DNA from: Victivallales bacterium
GTDB taxonomy: Bacteria; Verrucomicrobiota; Lentisphaeria; Oligosphaerales; Lenti-02
Assembly: GCA_018648945.1 (NCBI GenBank)
Contig: JABGQJ010000286.1
Span: forward strand, 1 to 8,938
Length of the DNA stretch: 8,938 nt
Reading direction: 5' to 3'
Below the pieces are notes generated by a model that saw nothing but the letters and a program-made list of their open reading frames with translations, did not search any database and had not been told where the DNA came from. Within the stretch, counting starts at the first letter, position 1; each line of letters begins with the position of its first letter. Made by a program: the position numbers and the translations under genes. Below are positions 1-5,436 of the stretch, piece after piece.

Positions 1-189
1 GTCGAAATGTCCAGTGACACCGATGCCCAAGCGGCCATCGAGGCCCTGAACGGCCAGGATCTCGACGGTCGTCCCCTGACCGTCAACGAAGCGCGTCCGC
101 GCGCCGAACGTGGCTCCCGTGGCGGCGGCGGCGGCTATGGCGGCGGCGGCGGCGGCGGCGGCTATGGTGGCGGCGGCGGTCGCTACTAA
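1..189 (+). CDS. Glycine-rich RRM RNA-binding protein, 3' end only
   Basis: The reading frame is open from the first base, so the gene begins upstream of the window; the Met codon at position 7 lies inside the domain and is not a start. The visible 62 residues begin at the end of the RNP-1 strand (VEMSS) and continue through the second half of an RNA recognition motif ([11 protein letters not shown], then [12 protein letters not shown]). They end in a tail made almost only of Gly with interspersed Tyr, finishing GGRY. This layout, one RRM plus a short Gly-rich tail, is that of small bacterial and cyanobacterial RNA-binding proteins (Rbp type), usually around 80-120 residues, which bind single-stranded RNA in the cytoplasm and are often linked to cold or RNA-folding stress. 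That role is family knowledge; nothing here shows its targets. A strong terminator follows 28 bases after the stop codon, so this gene ends its own transcript. Confidence 0.9.
   Translation, partial: VEMSSDTDAQAAIEALNGQDLDGRPLTVNEARPRAERGSRGGGGGYGGGGGGGGYGGGGGRY
121..180 (+). repeat. GGC-repeat tract encoding the Gly/Tyr tail
   Basis: A run of GGC/GGT codons broken by TAT (Tyr) codons encodes the Gly-rich tail of the RRM protein. The near-perfect GGC triplet repetition makes it prone to slippage and length change between strains. Low-complexity Gly/Tyr tails in RRM proteins commonly add weak RNA binding or promote self-association; that is family knowledge. Confidence 0.7.
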
Positions 190-516
190 GCCCCCCCTGC
201 CTCTCTAGGCATTCCAGCGCGGCGGTGTTTGGTCCTCGGACCGGCGCCGTCGCGTTTTCTTTCTGGGAGGTCGCCCGCAGACCACTGCCTCCCAAGCCAG
301 CGCCACGCACGACGGCTGCCTGCTGGCCCCGATTCCCCTGCCGCCTTGTGTTTGCCTGGAACGTGCCCCGGAAGCAGAGCACGAGCAGAACGGCCCCGGG
401 AACTGGGCCCGAAACAGGAAAAGCGGGAAAAGTGGGGCACATTACAGGGCGCCAACAACAACTGCCTGGCGGCAGCGGTCTGGCTGTCAGAGGCCGAATG
501 GATTGACGTGGACCAC
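190..516. other. 327-base gap before fabI: terminator, otherwise no clear feature
   Basis: Apart from the terminator at 218-264, I see no gene here. The fabI frame stays open upstream to 229, but those residues (rich in Arg, Pro, Ala) look like untranslated GC-rich sequence and resemble nothing in the enoyl reductase family. A GGGAGG/CCTCCC inverted repeat (265-270 with 288-293) and a small TGCC-TGGC-GGCA hairpin (about 462-473) are present but too weak to name. A fabI promoter must lie somewhere in this gap because the terminator blocks read-through, but I cannot point to convincing -35/-10 boxes. Confidence 0.5.
218..264 (+). terminator. Rho-independent terminator after the RRM gene
   Basis: Bases 218-228 can pair with 244-254 in an 11-bp stem containing three G-U wobbles. 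Inside it, a second short stem (GGTC 231-234 with GACC 239-242) closes on a CTCG loop. The outer stem is followed directly by TTTTCTTTCT (255-264), a good U-tract. The position just after the stop at 189 fits an intrinsic terminator. It is the only hairpin in the window with a clear U-tract. Confidence 0.8.
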
Positions 517-1332
517 ATGGACTTTCTGCAACTAGAAGACAAGAGCATCCTAGTAATGGGCGTGGCCAATCGGCGGAGCGTGGCCTGGGCGGCAGCCCAG
601 GTGCTGGCCGAAGCGGGCGCCAACCCCATCTACGTGGTGCGCGATGCGGAGACCCGGGACAAGAGCCGGAAGCTCTTCGGCACCGCGCCCGTGCTGCTCT
701 GCGATGTGGAAGACGAGGCGCAGATCGCGGCCCTGCCCGCAGCTGTGGCCGAACATGCGCCAGTGCTGCATGGCTTCCTGCATTCCATCGCCTTCGCCAA
801 CTACAGCGACGGCTTCCGGCCCTTCCACGAGACGGTGCAGGCCGATTTCCTTCAAGCCATGAACATCTCCTGCTTCTCGTTGACCGCGACCTGCAACGCC
901 CTGCGTGAGCTGTTCGCCGAGAACGCAGCCGTGGTCACCATGTCCATCTCCACGACCCGGATGGCGTCGGAGAACTACGGCTACATGGGGCCGATCAAAG
1001 CCGCCTTGGACTCCTCCGTGGCGTTCCTGGCCAAGTCCCTGGGCGGCGCAGGCTGCAAGGGGATTCGGGTGAATGCGGTGGGCGCCTCCTTGCTCAAGAC
1101 CTCCGCTTCCGCCGGCATCCCTGGCTACGTGGACTCCTACCTCTACGCCGAGAAAGCGATCCCCCGAGGTGAGGCGCTGGCGACCGCCGAGGTCGGCAAT
1201 GCCATCGCCTTCCTGCTGAGCCCGCGCGCCAGCGGCATCAATGCGCAGACTCTGGTCGTGGACGCCGGCATGTCCATCAACTATTTTGACCGGGACATCG
1301 TGCGACGAGTAGTGGGAGGGGCGGGCGCTTAG
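517..1332 (+). CDS. fabI: Enoyl-[acyl-carrier-protein] reductase (NADH), FabI family
   Basis: This is a 271-residue short-chain dehydrogenase of the FabI type, which reduces enoyl-ACP to acyl-ACP in the last step of each fatty-acid elongation cycle in the cytoplasm. The N-terminus has the FabI cofactor loop [10 protein letters not shown] (15-24), where classic short-chain dehydrogenases have TGxxx[16 protein letters not shown] (88-100) matches the substrate-pocket strand. The catalytic Tyr154 and Lys161 have the FabI spacing (Y-x6-K) in [11 protein letters not shown], and the C-terminal [13 protein letters not shown] is typical. Two things differ from the E. coli type: the position of the second active-site Tyr (E. 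coli Tyr146) is Ile144, and the usual SAGP turn is replaced by GASLLKT (189-195). I recall the same features in a FabI subgroup of PVC and some other bacteria. The ATG at 517 is chosen because the preceding frame is not homologous; no strong ribosome binding site is seen, and GTG at 508 is an alternative. Confidence 0.88.
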   Translation: MDFLQLEDKSILVMGVANRRSVAWAAAQVLAEAGANPIYVVRDAETRDKSRKLFGTAPVLLCDVEDEAQIAALPAAVAEHAPVLHGFLHSIAFANYSDGFRPFHETVQADFLQAMNISCFSLTATCNALRELFAENAAVVTMSISTTRMASENYGYMGPIKAALDSSVAFLAKSLGGAGCKGIRVNAVGASLLKTSASAGIPGYVDSYLYAEKAIPRGEALATAEVGNAIAFLLSPRASGINAQTLVVDAGMSINYFDRDIVRRVVGGAGA

Positions 1333-1372
1333 TCGATCCATGCCCGCACCCTCCCGGACCGTTCCCCTCCTC

Positions 1373-1395
1373 GCCGTCCTGCCTGTCAGGACGGC
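1373..1395. repeat. Perfect 9-bp inverted repeat between fabI and argD
   Basis: GCCGTCCTG (1373-1381) and CAGGACGGC (1387-1395) pair perfectly around a 5-base loop, 40 bases after the fabI stop. There is no T-tract after it (TCTGCGATGG follows), so if it ends fabI transcription it is not a canonical intrinsic terminator. It overlaps the candidate -35 box of argD, so an operator role is equally possible. Confidence 0.6.
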
Positions 1396-1411
1396 TCTGC
1401 GATGGCATTAT
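1383..1411 (+). promoter_or_regulatory. Candidate sigma-70 promoter for argD
   Basis: CTGTCA (1383-1388, four of six matches to TTGACA), a 17-base spacer, and CATTAT (1406-1411, four of six to TATAAT). A TG dinucleotide sits at 1403-1404, one base before the -10 box, giving an extended -10. Transcription would begin near 1418, about 34 bases before the argD ATG. It was identified by eye only. Confidence 0.4.
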
Positions 1412-1412
1412 C

Positions 1413-1430
1413 CTTCCGGGCCACCGGAAG
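1413..1430. repeat. 7-bp inverted repeat at the expected argD transcript start
   Basis: CTTCCGG (1413-1419) and CCGGAAG (1424-1430) are perfect complements around GCCA. The element lies between the candidate -10 box and the argD ribosome binding site (GAAGGA, 1437-1442). It could be an operator or, if transcribed, a 5' hairpin. It does not sequester the ribosome binding site. Confidence 0.5.
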
Positions 1431-1451
1431 ACGCGTGAAGGAATTCCAGTG

Positions 1452-2648
1452 ATGACACAAGACAAACAGACTCTGATGGATCTCCAGGACGACCACGTCC
1501 TTGGCACCTATGCCCCCGATCTCATGCTGATCAAGGGCGAGGGCGCCCTGGTCTGGGATATCGAGGGCAAGCAGTATCTGGACTTCGCGGCCGGGATCAG
1601 TGTCTGCAACCTCGGCCACTGCCATCCTCGGGTGACGGCGGCGATCCGGGAACAGGCGGGCAAACTGGTCCACGTGTCGAACCTCTACTACAACGAGAAC
1701 CAGCCTCGGCTGGCCGCCTTGATCGCCCGAAACAGCTTCTCCGGACGGGTCTTCTTCGCCAACAGTGGCGCGGAGGCCAACGAAGGGCTGATCAAATTCG
1801 CCCGGAAGTGGGGCAACGAGAGCGGACGGCACGAGATCGTCTGCATGAGGGACTCATTCCATGGCCGGACCCTGGCCACCCTGGCCGCGACCGGGCAGGA
1901 GAAGTACCGGAAGGGCTTCGCGCCCGATGTCGAGGGCTTCGTGTTCGCCGATTTCAACGACCTGGACAGTGTCGAGGCCAGCATTGGCCCCCAGACGGTG
2001 GCTATTCTCTGCGAGCCCGTGCAAGGCGAAGGCGGCATCGTGCCCGCCGATCCCGAGTTTCTCCACGGGCTGCGGGAGCTCTGCGACGAACGGAATCTGC
2101 TGCTGATGTTCGACGAAGTGCAGTGCGGCATGGGCCGGACCGGCCACATGTTCGCCTACCAGGCGTACGGAGTCGAGCCGGATGCCATGAGCATGGCCAA
2201 GGCCTTGGGCAATGGCTTCCCCATCGGGGCCTTCGAGGTCCAAGCGAAGTACGAGGGCGTCCTCGTCCCGGGCACCCATGCCTCCACTTTTGGCGGCACA
2301 CCGCTCGCCTGCGCGGCCGGCATCGCCGTGTTCGAGGCCTTCGCCGAAGAGAAGATTCTCGAGAACGTGCAGACCGTGAGCGCGCACCTGCGGGCGGCTC
2401 TCGGCGGGCTCTGCGAGAAGTTCGCCGCCGTGAAGGCAGTTCGGGGCGCGGGCCTGATGCTCGGCATCGTGGTCGAGGCGGATCTGAAACCGGTTCTCGC
2501 CAAGGCCAAGGCGGCGGGCCTCTTGGCCCTCACTGCTGGCGAAAATGTCCTCCGGCTCCTGCCGCCGTTGACCATTACGGTCGAACAGGCCGACCAAGCG
2601 GTGGCGATTCTTGAGCAGGCCCTTGCCGAGAGCCTCGCCGACGCCTAA
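1452..2648 (+). CDS. argD: Acetylornithine aminotransferase (PLP-dependent, class III)
   Basis: A 398-residue class III aminotransferase, full length for ArgD. It transfers an amino group from glutamate to N-acetylglutamate-5-semialdehyde in arginine synthesis; many ArgD proteins also act on succinyl-diaminopimelate semialdehyde in lysine/peptidoglycan precursor synthesis. Family landmarks are in order: YLDFAAGISVCNLGHCHP (42-59), VSNLYYNENQ (75-84), the phosphate-binding ANSGAEANE (103-111), SFHGRT (135-140), EPVQGEGG (188-195), the cofactor aspartate Asp221 in MFDEVQCGMGRTG, Lys250 (Schiff base) in MAKALGNGFPIGA, and THASTFGGTPLACAAG (275-290). A GAAGGA ribosome binding site (1437-1442) lies 9 bases before ATG 1452; the adjacent GTG at 1449 is possible and would add one residue. 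A related omega-aminotransferase such as succinylornithine transaminase cannot be fully excluded, but the sequence reads as ordinary ArgD. It is not next to other arg genes. Confidence 0.9.
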   Translation: MTQDKQTLMDLQDDHVLGTYAPDLMLIKGEGALVWDIEGKQYLDFAAGISVCNLGHCHPRVTAAIREQAGKLVHVSNLYYNENQPRLAALIARNSFSGRVFFANSGAEANEGLIKFARKWGNESGRHEIVCMRDSFHGRTLATLAATGQEKYRKGFAPDVEGFVFADFNDLDSVEASIGPQTVAILCEPVQGEGGIVPADPEFLHGLRELCDERNLLLMFDEVQCGMGRTGHMFAYQAYGVEPDAMSMAKALGNGFPIGAFEVQAKYEGVLVPGTHASTFGGTPLACAAGIAVFEAFAEEKILENVQTVSAHLRAALGGLCEKFAAVKAVRGAGLMLGIVVEADLKPVLAKAKAAGLLALTAGENVLRLLPPLTITVEQADQAVAILEQALAESLADA

Positions 2649-2666
2649 AGTGCAGGCAACACTCCC

Positions 2667-2694
2667 CCGCCCGCAACGACCCCGTTGCGGGCGG
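2667..2694. terminator. Strong hairpin between argD and ftsA, possible terminator without U-tract
   Basis: CCGCCCGCAACG (2667-2678) pairs perfectly with the bases at 2683-2694, giving 12 bp with a 4-base ACCC loop. It starts 18 bases after the argD stop and ends 32 bases before the ftsA ATG. No T-tract follows (TCACGCCG). It may slow or end argD transcription, protect the 3' end, or lie in the ftsA leader. The hairpin is certain; its function as a terminator is a guess. Confidence 0.5.
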
Positions 2695-2726
2695 TCACGC
2701 CGTCAGCCCCAGCCCCTGTGCGAGGC

Positions 2727-3992
2727 ATGAGTAGACGAGGCAAACGCGACATTCTGACAGGAGTCGAGATCGGCACCAAGACGATCAAGGCTCTGGTGGG
2801 GGAATTCCGGGACGACGATGTCCTTTCCGTTCTCGGCGTCGTGGAGCAACCCTCCCTGGGCGTCCGCAAGGGACGGATCGAGAATGACCGTCAGGTCGCC
2901 AGCCAGTTGGCTCAGGTGTTCCGCGAGCTGCAGAGCACGGCGAAGCAGGAGATCACCGACAACATTTTCGTGGCCGTCACGGGCGGTCATGTGGGCACCG
3001 TGGTCAGTTCGGGGGCCATCCGGATCCGCGATCCCGAGTCGGGTGTCACCGAGGACGAGATGGAGAGCGTCCTCGACACGGCGCAGACCTTCAGCCTCGG
3101 CACCCAGCAGGAGCTTCTCCACCTCTGCGACCGGCCGATCCGGCTCTCGAACGGTCGCGAAGTCGTCTCGCCGGTCGGTGCCCAAGTCGCCAAAATCGAG
3201 GCCGAATGCATGCTGGTGTTTGGCCAGGGCCAAGTGCTGGACACGACCCGCGACCTGCTTGGCCACGTGCTCGGAGACGTGCCCCTGCGGCCGGTTTTCT
3301 CCGGGGTGGCCGCCGGTTTGGCAGCACTCAGCCCCAGCGATATCGAGCATGGCGCGCTGGTCATCGACCTCGGCGGCGGCGTGACTGAGTACTGCGTGTA
3401 CAAGAGCCCCGGTTGCTTCCACACCGGCCAAGTCACGGTTGGCTGCGAGCATCTGGTGAACGATCTGCACATCGGCCTGAAGCTGGAGAGCAACGAGTGC
3501 GCGGCCGTGCTGCGGGATCTGCCACGCTACGGGTCGGTGATTCTCAAGGACGACGGCGGCAAGCGGCGCATGCCCGTGGGCAGCGGCGTGGTCAGCAAGC
3601 GCGAGGTGCCGGTGGCGGCGGTGGAGCAGATCGTCGATCTGCGCCTGCGGGAGCTGTTCGGCGTGATCCGCGATGACTTGCTCAGCCACAACGCCCTGGA
3701 GCGGGTGGACCGAGGCATCAAGCTCTGCGGCGGCGGCGCGCTGCTGCCGGGAGTCGAGCGCCTCGCCCAGGACGTGTTCGATCACCCAGTCGAAGTCGTC
3801 GGGCCGCGACTGGTGGTGGGGGACCGCATGCAGTTGCTGCAGTCCCCCCGGTTCGTCACCCCCGTGGGATTGCTCCGCCTGGGGCGCATCATGCTCGCTG
3901 GCGAGCGCGAGGACGCAAGTCCGTTCTGGCAGCAGCTCCGCACGGAATGCCGGCGTTTCTTCTCCCTGATCAAGGATGTCTTCCGCATATGA
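2727..3992 (+). CDS. ftsA: Cell division protein FtsA
   Basis: A 421-residue actin-fold ATPase that normally tethers FtsZ filaments to the membrane and recruits later division proteins. The phosphate-1 strand GVEIGTKTIKALVGE is at 12-26. The region 40-165, with the FtsA-type GVRKGRIEN and AVTGGHV, covers subdomain 1A and the FtsA-specific 1C domain. Phosphate-2 is VIDLGGGVTEYCVY (212-225) and the adenosine loop is LCGGGALLPGVE (333-344). The last residues (about 400-421, FWQQLRTECRRFFSLIKDVF) form a basic/aromatic amphipathic helix, the expected membrane-targeting tail. The ATG at 2727 leaves only the short segment before the first strand that FtsA proteins have. The GAGG just ahead of it is too close to be a good ribosome binding site, and GTG 2718 is an alternative. 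The stop overlaps the ftsZ start, so the two are co-translated. MreB/DnaK-type paralogues are excluded by the 1C region, the tail and the neighbour. Confidence 0.9.
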   Translation: MSRRGKRDILTGVEIGTKTIKALVGEFRDDDVLSVLGVVEQPSLGVRKGRIENDRQVASQLAQVFRELQSTAKQEITDNIFVAVTGGHVGTVVSSGAIRIRDPESGVTEDEMESVLDTAQTFSLGTQQELLHLCDRPIRLSNGREVVSPVGAQVAKIEAECMLVFGQGQVLDTTRDLLGHVLGDVPLRPVFSGVAAGLAALSPSDIEHGALVIDLGGGVTEYCVYKSPGCFHTGQVTVGCEHLVNDLHIGLKLESNECAAVLRDLPRYGSVILKDDGGKRRMPVGSGVVSKREVPVAAVEQIVDLRLRELFGVIRDDLLSHNALERVDRGIKLCGGGALLPGVERLAQDVFDHPVEVVGPRLVVGDRMQLLQSPRFVTPVGLLRLGRIMLAGEREDASPFWQQLRTECRRFFSLIKDVFRI

Positions 3993-5191
3993 GCGACGCT
4001 GGCCAGAACATGGCAGAGGAACGTGCCTCGGTAGCGGTGCTGGGGCTTGGGCACGGCGGCAGCCGCGTGGCAGCCGGAGTCCACGACATCTTCCCCGACG
4101 ATGGGTTCCGGATCACCGGGGCCGATACGGACCAACGGGCGCTCGACAGCCTAGGCTTGCCCAACAGCATTGTCCTGGGGGCCGATTGGGCCAAAGGAAA
4201 TGGCTGCGGCGGCGATGTGAAGCGCGGCGAACGCGCGGCGGCCGGCTGTCGCGCGGAGTTGGGGCAGGCCTTCGGTTCCGATCTGACCGTGGTGGTGGCA
4301 GGACTCGGCGGGGGGGCAGGAAGCGGGGCTGCGACGGTGGTCGCTCGCCTGGTACGCGACGCGGGCCTGCCCACCGTGTTCCTGGTGACCCTCCCAATCG
4401 CGATGGAGGGCCGCTCCCGGCGGCTCCAGGCCGAGGAATCGCTGCGCGAGCTGCGCGAGGCGGCCGAGATTGTCGTCGTCGTGGCCAGTGACAATCTCTT
4501 CGCGTCCCTGCCTGCCGATACCCCTGCCCCCATGGCCTTCGCAACCGCGAATCTCGTCTTGGCGGGGACGGCGGCGGTGTGGGGACGGCTCTTCCTGGCC
4601 CAGCCCCTGGTCCCCGTGGACCTCGCCGCGATGCGCTCACTGCTGGCCGGCAGCCCCAAGGAATGCCGAATCGGGGTGACCTCGGGCGAAGGGGAAGCAA
4701 CCCCCGCCGCCTTGGTGGAGGAGCTGCTGCAGAGCCCTTTCCTGGGTGGCCCCGAGGGCCTGGCCAAGGCCGAATCCGCCCTCATTGGCGTGGTCGGCGG
4801 CCCCGATATGAGCATGGGGCTCTTCACCGACCTGATGGAGCGCCTCGACGCGTGTTTCTCCCCCAACGCCCGCTTGGTCAAAGGCGGGGGCGTACTGGCG
4901 ACGGCCCAGACTAGGCCCCAGCTGGTCGTTCTGGCCTGTCGGCCAGACCCAGCTGGCGAAGGGCCGCGACAGCTTGACCTGTTCCCGGACAACCCCCTCG
5001 TCTCCCGAGGGCGCCGCCCCGCCGGAAGCCGTGGTGCGCCACCCGCCACCAAGCAGGAAGAGTTCGGTCTTGTCGAGCCGTCCCTTGGCGTGTTCGCGGG
5101 CAGCGATCCCACCAAAGTCGGACCGGACAATCTGGACATTCCCACCTTCCAGCGCCAGGGCGTCCGCATCGACCTCGGGCTGGATGGCTGA
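3989..5191 (+). CDS. ftsZ: Divergent FtsZ-like tubulin GTPase with altered T7 catalytic loop
   Basis: A 400-residue FtsZ homologue, the tubulin-like protein that forms the division ring. Seen directly: nucleotide loop T1 GLGHGGSR (19-26, usually GVGGGGGN); TDxxAL motif at 47-52; T3 region GNGCGGDVKRGERAA (70-84, usually GLGAGxxPxxGRxAA); tubulin signature GGGAGSG (107-113, usually GGGTGTG); T5 PIAMEG (136-141); T6 ASDNL (166-170, usually PNDKL); and the guanine-contact Asn in FATAN (184-188). The T7 loop, which reaches into the neighbouring subunit and completes the active site, reads PVDLAA (209-214) instead of NxDFAD: the Asn is Pro and the second catalytic Asp is Ala. Homology resumes with TSGEGEA (231-237). 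After a Pro/Arg/Gly-rich linker the C-terminal peptide NLDIPTFQR (381-389) is conserved, the segment that binds FtsA. The start ATG overlaps the ftsA stop (ATGA) and AAGGA at 3972-3976 is a distant ribosome binding site. Assignment to the family is secure; ordinary GTPase activity is doubtful. Confidence 0.87.
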   Translation: MSDAGQNMAEERASVAVLGLGHGGSRVAAGVHDIFPDDGFRITGADTDQRALDSLGLPNSIVLGADWAKGNGCGGDVKRGERAAAGCRAELGQAFGSDLTVVVAGLGGGAGSGAATVVARLVRDAGLPTVFLVTLPIAMEGRSRRLQAEESLRELREAAEIVVVVASDNLFASLPADTPAPMAFATANLVLAGTAAVWGRLFLAQPLVPVDLAAMRSLLAGSPKECRIGVTSGEGEATPAALVEELLQSPFLGGPEGLAKAESALIGVVGGPDMSMGLFTDLMERLDACFSPNARLVKGGGVLATAQTRPQLVVLACRPDPAGEGPRQLDLFPDNPLVSRGRRPAGSRGAPPATKQEEFGLVEPSLGVFAGSDPTKVGPDNLDIPTFQRQGVRIDLGLDG

Positions 5192-5436
5192 CGCGACTTC
5201 GCCACGCAAAACACTGGCAACAGAAGAGCTGAATCCGGCCATTCCGCTTGCGGAAACGCGTCTGGCGGGATAGCATTGGGGGTGGACGGACATGCCCTTC
5301 TCCCCCCGACTGTCAGCCATCGCCGCCCGGATTCCCCTTCGGCAAGATCGTGCAGCAGGCGAGCGATGGGCGCGTGGTTGGTCCTGTGTATCGAAACGCC
5401 GCAATCACCTGCAAACCGACCTGCTGGAAGATGCCC
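5192..5436. other. Gap between ftsZ and the cNMP-LDH fusion; upstream in-frame extension rejected
   Basis: A 245-base gap. The fusion gene's frame is open up to 5248, but those residues (Arg/Pro/Cys-rich) do not resemble a cyclic-nucleotide domain and there is a better start at 5437. The gap holds a candidate promoter (5248-5276) and a small TTCCG-CTTG-CGGAA hairpin (5242-5255) overlapping its -35 box. No convincing terminator for ftsZ is visible. Confidence 0.5.
5248..5276 (+). promoter_or_regulatory. Candidate promoter for the cNMP-LDH fusion gene
   Basis: TTGCGG (5248-5253), a 17-base spacer and TAGCAT (5271-5276, four of six to TATAAT). The -35 lies in the inverted repeat TTCCG-CTTG-CGGAA (5242-5255), which could be an operator. 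A transcript from here would have a leader of roughly 150 bases. The same -35 hexamer and spacer recur before the hemerythrin gene. Confidence 0.3.

Noticed and set aside
121..180. GGC repeats as a CRISPR-like or intergenic tandem repeat
   Set aside because: The tract is in frame inside the RRM gene and encodes its Gly/Tyr tail.
229..516. N-terminal extension of fabI by 96 residues
   Set aside because: It would start inside the terminator hairpin at TTG 229, and its residues do not match any part of FabI. The family's N-terminus begins at 517.
5248..5436. N-terminal extension of the cNMP-LDH gene by up to 63 residues
   Set aside because: The extension starts with TTG within the candidate -35 box, has no homology, and the ATG at 5437 has a well-spaced GGAAG site.
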